Shown piece after piece: positions 7,698 through 15,651 of a stretch of 58,901 nucleotides of DNA (its first letter is position 1; each line of letters begins with the position of its first letter). The stretch is from a virus. The stretch is taken from the IMG/VR virus record IMGVR_UViG_3300025632_000005, positions 1 through 58,901 of that record; one strand, 5' to 3'. A program made the translations under genes and the position numbers. The notes beneath the pieces were generated by a model. The model was not told the origin of the DNA and did no database searches. It saw nothing but the letters and a program-made list of their open reading frames with translations.

Positions 7698-8588
7698 TTA
7701 TATACCACGAGGTTCATAATTACCATAGGGATTTGAAGCTATTATTGATCCACCTTCTTTGTATCCAAAATGGGATGCAATATCTTTAACAAAAGTTCTA
7801 TTAGGTATAAATGTTTTTTGAGTATACATTGGTTTGCCAGTCTTTGGAGAAGTTCCCTCATATTGTCTGACTATGATACGTTCAGCTCTTTGGTATTCAC
7901 TGCCTTTACCTTTACTAGGCACTGACTCATAAACGATAGACTCTTTACCACCTTTACCAAAGGGTTCTAATTTAGGATCAATTAAATCTTTTTTTGATCC
8001 AGGAACTATAGAACCATCCAAATACTCTAAATATTTTTCTAAACTTTTTCCGTCTAATGTTTCATAAGGATGTAAACCACCTGTAATATAATCCTCTGGA
8101 TCAACATAACCATACTTATCATCTAATTGATCAAGCATTTGTTCTTTTTTCATCTGTCTTGTGATAGCTTCTTGTTCTCTTAATTTTTTATCTTCTATTA
8201 ATTTAACTTCTTTAGTTTTATCAGGTAGCTGTAAAGGCACATCCCTATCATCAGTTAAACGTAAAGGAGAGTCCCCAATACCTTGAATTGGTTTTTTTGA
8301 AAAGTTTTTAGCTAAAGATTTTAAAGCTCGTGGTGCAAGACCGACGGCTGGAATAGCCCCTAGTGCTGATAATAAATATAAAGCTGCATTACCAGAGGCA
8401 TCAAGATAATCTCCTGATTCTAAATCTTCTTTTGTTTTTTCATAATACTCAGGTATATCAGCTAATGATTTAGCCTCTCCTGTAATCGGAGATAATTCAT
8501 AAGCTAAACCTAAACCCGATGGTTGTTTTTCTACAAACTCTTTGTAGTCTTTTAATGGTGTAATACCTTTATTTGTTTCTTCAGCCAT
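7698..8588 (-). CDS. hypothetical late protein
   Basis: 296 residues. An N-terminal region (LGLAYELSPITGEAKSLADI) leads to an alanine/leucine hydrophobic stretch at about residues 66-87 (AALYLLSALGAIPAVGLAPRAL) that could insert in a membrane, then a charged central part (LIEDKKLREQEAITRQMKKEQ) and a C-terminus ending KEGGSIIASNPYGNYEPRGI. The Gly-Gly...NP-G ending is reminiscent of the tails on the small proteins near 5 kb. Likely virion or ejected protein. Confidence 0.5.
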   Translation of the reverse strand: MAEETNKGITPLKDYKEFVEKQPSGLGLAYELSPITGEAKSLADIPEYYEKTKEDLESGDYLDASGNAALYLLSALGAIPAVGLAPRALKSLAKNFSKKPIQGIGDSPLRLTDDRDVPLQLPDKTKEVKLIEDKKLREQEAITRQMKKEQMLDQLDDKYGYVDPEDYITGGLHPYETLDGKSLEKYLEYLDGSIVPGSKKDLIDPKLEPFGKGGKESIVYESVPSKGKGSEYQRAERIIVRQYEGTSPKTGKPMYTQKTFIPNRTFVKDIASHFGYKEGGSIIASNPYGNYEPRGI

Positions 8589-8589
8589 A

Positions 8590-8811
8590 TTAAATACCTA
8601 TAAGTATCTTTGCAATCACAGCCGATGCTCCAGATTGCATGACTATGGTAGCACACACAGCCCCGACAACTAACCACTTAACTTGAAATATAGACCGTTT
8701 TACACAACCCATATCTTCTTTTAACTCAGATACATCTTCACGAAGTTGTGCTTCTCTTTCAATGTGACGAGTTAACTCAAGTTTAATATCAGTTAATTCT
8801 TTGTTAGTCAT
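8590..8811 (-). CDS. small coiled-coil membrane protein
   Basis: 73 residues from ATG 8811. The first 40 residues form a heptad-like helix (LTDIKLELTRHIEREAQLRE); residues 48-73 are a hydrophobic membrane segment (WLVVGAVCATIVMQSGASAV). The plan, a coiled coil plus one C-terminal membrane anchor, resembles haemolysin XhlA-like and Rz-like lysis helpers. Starts 2 bases after the stop of another tiny membrane protein, so the two are coupled. A longer frame from 8865 is not preferred. Confidence 0.5.
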   Translation of the reverse strand: MTNKELTDIKLELTRHIEREAQLREDVSELKEDMGCVKRSIFQVKWLVVGAVCATIVMQSGASAVIAKILIGI

Positions 8812-8812
8812 T

Positions 8813-8941
8813 CTAGAATACCCAGCACCATACCAGTAAACCTGCAAAAATAGCAATGATAACATCTTTCTTACATTTATGTGGCCAATACTCTATACAC
8901 TTTTCTTTAATCTTCATCCATATCATTTTAATATCTAACAT
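8813..8941 (-). CDS. very small membrane protein (42 residues)
   Basis: ATG 8941 to TAG 8813, with a near-perfect AAGGAGGAG ribosome site 6 bases upstream. An N-terminal basic helix (WMKIKEKCIEYWPHKCKKDV) precedes a single hydrophobic segment (IIAIFAGLLVWCWVF) that ends the protein. It overlaps the upstream gene by 7 bases and is coupled to the coiled-coil membrane protein downstream. The pair could be accessory lysis proteins or entry proteins. Function inferred only. Confidence 0.55.
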   Translation of the reverse strand: MLDIKMIWMKIKEKCIEYWPHKCKKDVIIAIFAGLLVWCWVF

Positions 8942-9234
8942 TTCCATCTCCTCCTTGCTTGACAGATTCTTTTATTTGGTGTCTTTTTACAGTTAACATT
9001 ATGCATCTTGGCTTGACCCGCAGACCGTGCACAAAATGACTTTCTTCTTTTCGCAGATTTACTACCCTTTGCGACTTTACCAGTAACAGCAGTTTTTAAT
9101 TTAGAACCCGGATTAGCACGACGATAAGCGGCGACACCTTTAGCCGACATACCTGCGCCTTGTTTCGTAGGTCTAAAGTTACCAGATTTGACACTGGACT
9201 TTATGCCCATGCCTTTCTTTTTACGAGTAGCCAT
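8935..9234 (-). CDS. conserved basic Cys-rich small phage protein
   Basis: 99 residues from ATG 9234, 5 bases after the upstream stop. The middle (KSGNFRPTKQGAGMSAKGVA, AYRRANPGSKLKTAVTGKV) and the C-terminus (RRKSFCARSAGQAKMHN, CQARRRWKC) are a strongly conserved signature of a marine-phage family of unknown function. Four Cys in the last 35 residues could bind zinc. Highly basic: likely to bind DNA inside the head. Confidence 0.6.
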   Translation of the reverse strand: MATRKKKGMGIKSSVKSGNFRPTKQGAGMSAKGVAAYRRANPGSKLKTAVTGKVAKGSKSAKRRKSFCARSAGQAKMHNVNCKKTPNKRICQARRRWKC

Positions 9235-9238
9235 AAGT

Positions 9239-9514
9239 CTAGCCAGTAAAGACTGTACCAGCTGCACTTGTAGGTACAGTTATATGTAAATTTGTTTCGT
9301 AACGAATACCAGCATCTTCAATATACTGATCCGTTGCGCCACCACTATTAAGTTGAACTTTTAAAACAATGTCACCAGTAGCGCCACCATCTCTTAATGT
9401 AAGTTCTTTAATAGATGTAGAATTATTTACAAAACTATAGCCTCTTATACGACCAGAACTTGAATCAATCGTACCAGTAGCTGAAACAAAACTTGATTTT
9501 ATATTTGTTGCCAT
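9239..9514 (-). CDS. small beta-rich head or tail protein
   Basis: 91 residues starting MATNIKSSFVSATGTIDSSS, beta-rich with Gly/Ser/Thr, no charged helices. It is the first gene after the terminator that follows the major capsid gene. This place is typical for capsid decoration or head-fibre proteins. Function inferred from composition and position. Confidence 0.5.
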   Translation of the reverse strand: MATNIKSSFVSATGTIDSSSGRIRGYSFVNNSTSIKELTLRDGGATGDIVLKVQLNSGGATDQYIEDAGIRYETNLHITVPTSAAGTVFTG

Positions 9515-9531
9515 ATTTAATTCCTTATAAA

Positions 9532-9559
9532 TAAAAGGGGCTTGTTAAGACCCCTTTTA
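9532..9559 (-). terminator. terminator downstream of the capsid gene
   Basis: TAAAAGGGG (9532-9540) and CCCCTTTTA (9551-9559) form a 9-bp stem around a 10-base loop. On the minus strand the second arm ends in TTTTATTTAT, a U-rich tail. It lies 10-37 bases after the capsid stop. It may lower expression of downstream late genes relative to capsid. Confidence 0.75.
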
Positions 9560-9568
9560 CTAGTTAGA

Positions 9569-10507
9569 TTATGCTCCCGCAGAACCGTAATATGATCTCC
9601 AGTCACTGAAACCAAAGCTATATCTTTCTCTAGCTTTGAATCTCAAGTTACCAGTATCAAAGTCTGGTTCCATTTTTGTAGCTAATGGTGCTCTTACGAA
9701 CATTTTAGCTCCGTTTGGAACATCGGTTTTAATGAAGTACGCATTGGTATCTGTAAACCTATGATTTACAAAGTAGCCTTTAGGAAGCATACTCATTGAA
9801 CGTACTGCATTAACATCGTTCAAGTTTGTAGCTCCATTTGCTGCTGTGGTAGGATTCACACCAATCGAAGTTGACAGTGTACTTGCTAAGATTTTCTCAG
9901 CTGTAAACTGTAGATTCGGTGGAATGTGCAAAGATTCTGCACGTGTACCAGTTAAGATACCTCTGTCGTCTTGTGTATTTTGAATAGCAATCAAGGCAGT
10001 TTCTAGTGTAGCTTCAGATAAGTCTGATGCTGCTAGTAAGTTGTCTTGAGTACCACCCACGACAGGGTGACTGTTAGAGAAGAATGCAACTCCGTCTCCT
10101 CCAGCAAAGTTTGCGTTAAAACCATTGTTAAACACATTTGCGGCTTTTACTTGTTTAGTAGTAGCCATTGCTCTTGCAAGACCTCTTGCACGTACTTTCG
10201 CAAAAGTATCATACAAATTATCTTCCATTGCTTCCTCAGTAACTGCGAAAGCTAAAGCAACTGTTTCGTGTGAGTAACGGCTAGTGAATGACTCTGAAGC
10301 AGAATCATACTGCACCGCTGCACCTTCTGATTTAGTTGGTGCTTCACCGAAACCAGTGAAAAGAACTTCTTCTTCAAAAGCTCTATCCGAGTTTTCAGTC
10401 TCAAACAAAGATGCGTGTTCGTCATCTATTGAGCCATACTCCAATCCAAAGACTGCGTTTAGTCCAGGAAGGAGCTGTTTAGCGATATTACCTCTATTTA
10501 TAGCCAT
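9569..10507 (-). CDS. major capsid protein
   Basis: 312 residues. It follows a scaffold-like gene and a capsid-decoration candidate and is followed at once by a terminator, which fits the most abundant virion protein. Segments VALAFAVTEEAMEDNLYDT, KAANVFNNGFNANFAGGDG and FFSNSHPVVGG are typical of phage head subunits (the FxxSHPxxGG loop is common in Mu gpT-like capsids). Single-chain HK97 fold is inferred. No protease gene is seen, so maturation by cleavage is not evident. Confidence 0.8.
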   Translation of the reverse strand: MAINRGNIAKQLLPGLNAVFGLEYGSIDDEHASLFETENSDRAFEEEVLFTGFGEAPTKSEGAAVQYDSASESFTSRYSHETVALAFAVTEEAMEDNLYDTFAKVRARGLARAMATTKQVKAANVFNNGFNANFAGGDGVAFFSNSHPVVGGTQDNLLAASDLSEATLETALIAIQNTQDDRGILTGTRAESLHIPPNLQFTAEKILASTLSTSIGVNPTTAANGATNLNDVNAVRSMSMLPKGYFVNHRFTDTNAYFIKTDVPNGAKMFVRAPLATKMEPDFDTGNLRFKARERYSFGFSDWRSYYGSAGA

Positions 10508-10520
10508 AATATATTCCCTC

Positions 10521-11117
10521 CTATGCTAAGTCGGCAATCGAGACCGTGGAACCAAGTCCGTAGTGATCTCTATGCTGGTTAATTTTAACTTCAATATTTG
10601 GGAATGCATCAGTTGCGGCTTCACCCGGTAACGTAGACCTTCTCAAAAGTCTTAAAGTCTTTGCTTGAACAGAGCCTGATCCGCCTTTTAAGCTAAATCC
10701 AGACATACCTGTGATTGTAGATCCAGCACCTAATGATACATCCATGTTCAAGTGAAGCTGAGTGTCTGCCACTGAAGCGCCTGCTTGAATTTCGAATGTA
10801 GCATTTGGATCATCAATGACTAAAGCTTTCGCTTCACCTTGTCCGTGATGAACTTGACCTGCTGGAAAGTAGTTATTAAAGGTTGGTTGCTTTGTGTTTG
10901 GATCAACCCAATTAGCACCCATAAAAACTCCTGCAACTAAATCCGTTGCGGCTGAGACTTTATGCACCTTGCCACTAACAATCTTTACCAAGTCACCTTG
11001 GAAAATTGCAGTCGCATGAGCTGCCTTTACCCCATACTCATTCATACCACTGGTATTATAAGCACCGCCACGCATTCTAGAAGGTTGGAGTCCTCTAAAG
11101 TTTTTCGATGTTGCCAT
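10521..11117 (-). CDS. capsid-associated structural protein (decoration or head protein)
   Basis: 198 residues from ATG 11117, chosen because AAGGAGG precedes it; an upstream TTG frame is rejected since it would include the ribosome site. The sequence holds YNTSGMNEYGVKAAHATAIF, GDLVKIVSGKVHKVSAATDL and GVFMGANWVDPN, a pattern of a beta-rich protein found just upstream of major capsids in marine phages. Likely decorates the head. Function inferred. Confidence 0.55.
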   Translation of the reverse strand: MATSKNFRGLQPSRMRGGAYNTSGMNEYGVKAAHATAIFQGDLVKIVSGKVHKVSAATDLVAGVFMGANWVDPNTKQPTFNNYFPAGQVHHGQGEAKALVIDDPNATFEIQAGASVADTQLHLNMDVSLGAGSTITGMSGFSLKGGSGSVQAKTLRLLRRSTLPGEAATDAFPNIEVKINQHRDHYGLGSTVSIADLA

Positions 11118-11168
11118 CTCTTCCTCCTTCAAAAGTAAGTGTTTAAGTTAAATTTTAACCGACACCCT

Positions 11169-11669
11169 TTATTTATCAAAGTGTGTTGGTCTACCTGTGG
11201 TAACTTTTGATCGACTGTTGTTAGAGATTGGCATACGAGGATCATTCTTACTCATAAGCTGTCTGTTGATTGCATCAGTTTGGGATTGTGTAAACTCATC
11301 TACATGTTGTTTATATCCCTCTTGATTTTCTATAGTGTTTGTTGCTAAAGCTACATCACCACGGATAACAAGTTTACCGAGACTACCTACAGCTTGGTTT
11401 TGGAAACCAGCACTGAGTTCAGGAACATCTTCAGGTCGAACAAAGTCCCACCCTTCAAATTGTTTTTCCTGTACATTCTGATCATCATACTGACCCTTCA
11501 GAGAAACTCTGATCCATCTAAGGATAAGTCCTTTTTCTTTGAATCTATTAGTTACCTCTTCAGGAACCTTTAACCAATTCTTCTTTTGATATACACCTCT
11601 TTGTTTTCGAGCTGTACTTTGCGCTGAACGAGTCGCTACTTTTACGTCATTTGTTTTTGGTGTAGTCAT
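11169..11669 (-). CDS. hypothetical head-morphogenesis protein
   Basis: 166 residues. Basic N-terminus, then VTNRFKEKGLILRWIRVSLK, WDFVRPEDVPEL and a C-terminal polar tail. It lies between the scaffold and the decoration/capsid genes, a slot often used for small head assembly factors in podoviruses. The WxFVRPEDVPE segment recurs in related phage proteins of unknown role. No catalytic motif seen. Confidence 0.5.
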   Translation of the reverse strand: MTTPKTNDVKVATRSAQSTARKQRGVYQKKNWLKVPEEVTNRFKEKGLILRWIRVSLKGQYDDQNVQEKQFEGWDFVRPEDVPELSAGFQNQAVGSLGKLVIRGDVALATNTIENQEGYKQHVDEFTQSQTDAINRQLMSKNDPRMPISNNSRSKVTTGRPTHFDK

Positions 11670-11696
11670 ATCAATTATTACCTTTCATTATCCACG

Positions 11697-12671
11697 TTAT
11701 ATATTTACTGTAGTGTAGTCATTCCCGGCTTTCTCAACCTTCGCTTTTTCTTTAGCATACACATCAAGCGGTACTCCCATCTTTTTAGCAAGACGGACAT
11801 CTTCTTGAGATAGTCTTATCTTACCTTTGGATGATGCCGAAGTACGTGACTTTCCAGCAACCACTTGAGCAGGTTTGTTTGTTGGTTCTTCCTGCTGACC
11901 AAACTTGTGAGGCATTTCTTTTTTTAGCCTTTTACTTATCTCAGTATAGAACTCTTCACTCTCTGGATCAAAGCCCTCTTGTAATAAATCTTCATTTATA
12001 ATATGTGCGGCTTGTGTAGTAATTCTATCTTTATTATACCACTCACTATTATCAGATATCCACTCCCTAGCTAGCTTGTGTAGCTTTGCTGGTTGTTTAG
12101 CTTCTTGAGTTGGTTTAGCTTCTTCTTCTTTTTTAGGCTCAACCGTTTCAGTTTTCTTTGCCTGATCGTCCATATAGAATCTTTTAGCATCAACCATTCT
12201 AAGTTCAGTCGTTGCATCGGCAATAGCTTTCTGTGCATCAAGAAGTTTATCCTTATCACCTGAGTCATAAGCATTCTTATATCCTTCTTCAGCAAGTTTA
12301 AGCTTATCTTTAAGTTGATTCTCATAACTAACTAAACTAGCCTTCTCAGTTTCTTGAACCTTTTGTGTTGAGTTTTGAAGTTGTGATTGTAAATCAGCTA
12401 TCTTTTGCTCTTGAGCTTCAAGTTGTTCTTCTCTCTCTTTACGTTGTTTAATTAGTTGTCTTATTCTTTTTTCAGCACCAGCCGTATTGATACCATCAAG
12501 TTCTTGAGGTTCAGAATCTTTTGATTCTTCTCTTTCTTCTTTCTTGGCTTCAACCGTATTATCTTCGACAGTCTCTTCGACTTCGTAGTTTTTATCTGGT
12601 TCTTCTTTTTGGGATTTAGTAACGTCTACTTCTTCGTAGCCGTCATCTTGTGTTTTGTTTTCTTCGTTCAT
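11697..12671 (-). CDS. scaffolding protein
   Basis: 324 residues, extremely Glu/Lys/Gln-rich. Residues 1-60 are acidic and disordered; about 60-165 form a long coiled coil (EKRIRQLIKQRKEREEQLEA); the last 80 residues are mixed with a basic RTSASSKGKIRLSQEDVRLA segment. An acidic helical protein directly upstream of the capsid is the classic scaffold arrangement; the basic C-terminal part is where scaffolds contact the capsid. Inferred from composition and order. Confidence 0.7.
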   Translation of the reverse strand: MNEENKTQDDGYEEVDVTKSQKEEPDKNYEVEETVEDNTVEAKKEEREESKDSEPQELDGINTAGAEKRIRQLIKQRKEREEQLEAQEQKIADLQSQLQNSTQKVQETEKASLVSYENQLKDKLKLAEEGYKNAYDSGDKDKLLDAQKAIADATTELRMVDAKRFYMDDQAKKTETVEPKKEEEAKPTQEAKQPAKLHKLAREWISDNSEWYNKDRITTQAAHIINEDLLQEGFDPESEEFYTEISKRLKKEMPHKFGQQEEPTNKPAQVVAGKSRTSASSKGKIRLSQEDVRLAKKMGVPLDVYAKEKAKVEKAGNDYTTVNI

Positions 12672-12724
12672 TTTTTCTCCGTAGTTACGAGTTACGTTTA
12701 CGTCAACAATCTCATTATATAATA

Positions 12725-13147
12725 TTACTTACTGATATCCAAATAGTTAGGGTCAAGGTCTTTCGGGTCTGGTACAACCATTAATACTTGGTCATCAAAC
12801 AATAGAATCATTCTAATACCTTTGTAAGAGAATTTATCACCTTGATACTTACCATACACAACATAGTCGCCGGGTTTACACCATGCTCTTCCTTTAAACT
12901 TATCACGGTCAGCATAGGCAAGTTCGCCTACTTTTAAAACACGACCAATAGTTGTTAAGTATCGAGCATCATCTTTAAATTTATCTGGAAGTAATATACC
13001 TCCTTTAGTTTTTTCTCTAATAGACACTGGTCTAATCAATACATGATAACCAGGAAGATTAGGTAACACCTCTGGATCGGGTGATTCTTTATTAGTAATC
13101 CATTCGTCGTTGCCAGATATGGCTGTTGCTACTCCTGCTGCCTTCAT
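12725..13147 (-). CDS. groES: GroES-like co-chaperonin
   Basis: 140 residues. After a 30-residue extension, LPGYHVLIRPVSIREKTKGG and ILLPDKFKDD match the start and mobile loop of Cpn10, then GRVLKVGELAYAD, CKPGDYVVYGKYQG and ILFDDQVLMVV cover the beta-barrel. It is longer than bacterial GroES (about 95) through its N-terminal extension. It probably pairs with host GroEL to fold the capsid, next to whose genes it lies. The mobile loop reads EKTKGGILLP. Confidence 0.85.
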   Translation of the reverse strand: MKAAGVATAISGNDEWITNKESPDPEVLPNLPGYHVLIRPVSIREKTKGGILLPDKFKDDARYLTTIGRVLKVGELAYADRDKFKGRAWCKPGDYVVYGKYQGDKFSYKGIRMILLFDDQVLMVVPDPKDLDPNYLDISK

Positions 13148-13148
13148 A

Positions 13149-13346
13149 CTAGTCTTCTTCTCCTTTTTCGTATAAGTTTTTTTCTGCTAATTTAAGTTCT
13201 TCGATAGCAATAGTCAAGCCTTCTATTATACCAACTTGATACTTATAGTCTGCATAATTTTCAGATGAACCTGTTGCTATTGTTTCACTTAAATTATTTT
13301 TAGTTGTCGTCAATTTCTCTCTAAGATAGTCAGCTACGGCATCCAT
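13149..13346 (-). CDS. small helical hypothetical protein
   Basis: 65 residues, almost wholly helical and acidic (VADYLREKLTTTKNNLSETI, AIEELKLAEKNLYEKGEED). It overlaps the sulfotransferase-like gene by 13 bases and ends 2 bases before groES. A protein of this size and plan often lies here in marine phages. Function unknown. Confidence 0.5.
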   Translation of the reverse strand: MDAVADYLREKLTTTKNNLSETIATGSSENYADYKYQVGIIEGLTIAIEELKLAEKNLYEKGEED

Positions 13347-13948
13347 ACTTCATGCCTTTCAAATAATTCTTTTTCTGACTCATACATAGCTTTTAAATAT
13401 TCTTCTTTTATCATAGCCTCTTGAACTGTTATAGACTTAGATGGATCTCTTCCACCTATAATAAGTTTACTATGTGTACGTATTGACGGCTCATCAAACT
13501 TTTCTTCAATACCATCCATAATCATGATCAGATCATCACATAATCTTTCCATATACCCAAACTGAATATAGGGATAATGATTTAAAGTATAGTGGTCATA
13601 ATAATCTTTTACCACATTCTTATTCTCTACTATTTTAGTCAGGAATGTTTCATAATCTTCGGCTTGACACTTTCGTTCAAGTCTAATGTCTTCTTGCCAG
13701 TTCCATTGATTACCATACTTGTTTGCTTTCTTTCTGGCTCTGTGATGAAACAAACTATGTACAAACGTCATAGGATGTCGTAGGAAAGCAAAAGGTTGTT
13801 TATGGGTGAATGGTGTATTATGTGAGTCATATATCGCATCACCGATAGCTTTAGCGCCCTCTACATAACTAAATAACATTTGTTTGATCCAACGTCCACC
13901 AGTCTTCGGTACGTGTATGAATACACTATTTTTAAGTTCTACTGCCAT
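13334..13948 (-). CDS. sulfotransferase-like protein
   Basis: 204 residues from ATG 13948; ATG 13969 is an alternative. The start VFIHVPKTGGRWIKQ is the PAPS 5'-phosphosulfate loop (PKTGG) of the sulfotransferase family, and FAFLRHPMTFVHSLFHH is the 3'-phosphate motif (R-x-P followed by Ser). It would transfer sulfate from PAPS to a sugar hydroxyl. It lies with a methyltransferase and an oxygenase in a cassette inserted among head genes, pointing to modification of a surface glycan. Target unknown. Confidence 0.7.
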   Translation of the reverse strand: MAVELKNSVFIHVPKTGGRWIKQMLFSYVEGAKAIGDAIYDSHNTPFTHKQPFAFLRHPMTFVHSLFHHRARKKANKYGNQWNWQEDIRLERKCQAEDYETFLTKIVENKNVVKDYYDHYTLNHYPYIQFGYMERLCDDLIMIMDGIEEKFDEPSIRTHSKLIIGGRDPSKSITVQEAMIKEEYLKAMYESEKELFERHEVWMP

Positions 13949-14663
13949 GTATAAATAAAAAGTCGCCATCCGTTATGTCTGGCATTGTTATAGCTACTTT
14001 GACACCGTGTTCAGTATCTTTCACTGGTTGAAGTCCTTTACCCCTATGATTATAAAAACATTCATAGCCATGTTTAAAACAAAATTCAAAGGTTGTTTCT
14101 ACTGGATACTTGTTAAACTTATCATAAACCTCAATCATTAAGTTTGGTTTATCTCTTTCTATAACTTTCTCTCCACCTTCTAATACATCAAGTTCTGTTC
14201 CTTCTGTATCTATTTTTATAAACCCACACTTGTAACCATGTATAAGAGTCTTTGCATACATTGAATCAATGGTTCTTGTTTCTACAGTTATAGGTATACC
14301 ACTGACAAGATTTTGAAATGACGAGTTTGATAATCTTTTATCATCTACATAAAACTTTTGGTTACCTTCCATATTACTCATAGCCACATTGTGTGTTGTA
14401 ACATTATCGTACTCATCTTCTACCTTTTTTAGTTGATTGTAGACTGGAGGTACGGCTTCAAATGCAAATACAATATCGGCATGTTTAGCAAACCATCGTG
14501 TATATTGTCCAACACCTGCACCAATATCTAATACATAACTATTTTTAGGAATGTAGTCTTTGGTTTTACCTATTAAAAATTCTTTAGTATGTAAATCATA
14601 ATAGTATGGATTGAACACTCTTCGTTGTAACACTTCGTCAGAAAGTTTATCAGTTAAGTTCAT
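13932..14663 (-). CDS. FkbM-family SAM methyltransferase
   Basis: 243 residues. VLDIGAGVGQYTRWFAKHAD is the SAM-binding motif I; FAFEAVPPVYNQLK is motif II with the acidic ribose ligand; IKIDTEGTELDVLEGGEKVI is the FkbM signature (IKIDxEGxExxVLxG). The family methylates hydroxyls on sugars and polyketides. Overlaps the PhyH-like gene upstream by 14 bases and the sulfotransferase downstream by 17, so the three are one translational unit. Confidence 0.8.
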   Translation of the reverse strand: MNLTDKLSDEVLQRRVFNPYYYDLHTKEFLIGKTKDYIPKNSYVLDIGAGVGQYTRWFAKHADIVFAFEAVPPVYNQLKKVEDEYDNVTTHNVAMSNMEGNQKFYVDDKRLSNSSFQNLVSGIPITVETRTIDSMYAKTLIHGYKCGFIKIDTEGTELDVLEGGEKVIERDKPNLMIEVYDKFNKYPVETTFEFCFKHGYECFYNHRGKGLQPVKDTEHGVKVAITMPDITDGDFLFIHGSRT

Positions 14664-15651
14664 TTGGTTTCATTATCACTTGTAGTGCTATACGTTCCCC
14701 ATCTTCAACATGAGTTCCTCTATGCCAACCATGGTTCGGTTCAAATAATATAAAGTTAGTTTCGTCAGTTGTAAAGTGTTTTAATTTAGAATATATAGTT
14801 TCACTTGTATATTCACCATCTAGTAACTGTCTAGAAAAGTATGAATTTTTACGTGCCCATACTGGTAGTGTGGCATTAGACTTTCGTTGACTTGAGTTTG
14901 ATAGTGTATTTACTAACTGATTACTTTTACAGAATAACATTTCAACCTCATCAAAATACCATCTATGACTTTCTGGAACGTAAGCAAAAGGTCCGTTGTT
15001 ACTTTTAACTTCGTTTAAATATATAATAGTTTTTATATAACTGTACTTGGGATCTATGTGTAATGTGTACAGTTTATTCTTTGGTTTATTACGTTGGTCT
15101 CTTTGAAAGTATTCATTGAATGTATCGTTAGAATCACTGATGTGTAAGTTAATATCTGTAATTTCATACGGTTTTTGAATAAGATTAAGTTTAGAATATA
15201 TCGTATTTAGTTTCTCATGTATCTCATGTTGAGGTGGTAGGTTTGTTATTCTGTCTTGTATCCGTGTATCTCGTACTGGATTTCTTTTCTTTAAATCATC
15301 AATATCTTTTTCTAAACATTTAACAAGGGAATCCGTATCTATCGTAGTTGTATAATATCCTAAGTCATCAAATGTTTTAGGACCACTATATTTTATATTC
15401 TTAGATTTATCTTTAAGTGTAAAACCGTTTATTGCTGATGTAAGTTGTTTTTGTACTTGTTCATCTGATTTTATTTCTTTATGTAGTTGACCAACTCCAT
15501 CGATAAATGTTTCAATATTATTATTCTCTAAACCTTTTCTAAGTTTATCATAGACGATGGGATATTCGTGAGTGTTTGGTTCGTATTCAATGTCGCCAAA
15601 ACAAACGGTGGGATCTGGAATGACCACACCGTGTTGAGATATGTTATGCAA
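14650..15651 (-). CDS. PhyH-like Fe(II)/2-oxoglutarate dioxygenase
   Basis: 333 residues. The C-terminal half holds TLHIDPKYSYIKTIIYLNEV, an His-x-Asp iron site, then NNGPFAYVPESHRW typical of phytanoyl-CoA dioxygenase-like proteins, and NHGWHRGTHVEDGERIALQV containing the distal His and the 2-oxoglutarate Arg. The first 150 residues are helical with no known domain. Such enzymes hydroxylate sugars, lipids or amino acids. It starts 8 bases inside the end of the portal gene and couples to the FkbM gene. Confidence 0.7.
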   Translation of the reverse strand: MHNISQHGVVIPDPTVCFGDIEYEPNTHEYPIVYDKLRKGLENNNIETFIDGVGQLHKEIKSDEQVQKQLTSAINGFTLKDKSKNIKYSGPKTFDDLGYYTTTIDTDSLVKCLEKDIDDLKKRNPVRDTRIQDRITNLPPQHEIHEKLNTIYSKLNLIQKPYEITDINLHISDSNDTFNEYFQRDQRNKPKNKLYTLHIDPKYSYIKTIIYLNEVKSNNGPFAYVPESHRWYFDEVEMLFCKSNQLVNTLSNSSQRKSNATLPVWARKNSYFSRQLLDGEYTSETIYSKLKHFTTDETNFILFEPNHGWHRGTHVEDGERIALQVIMKPNELN

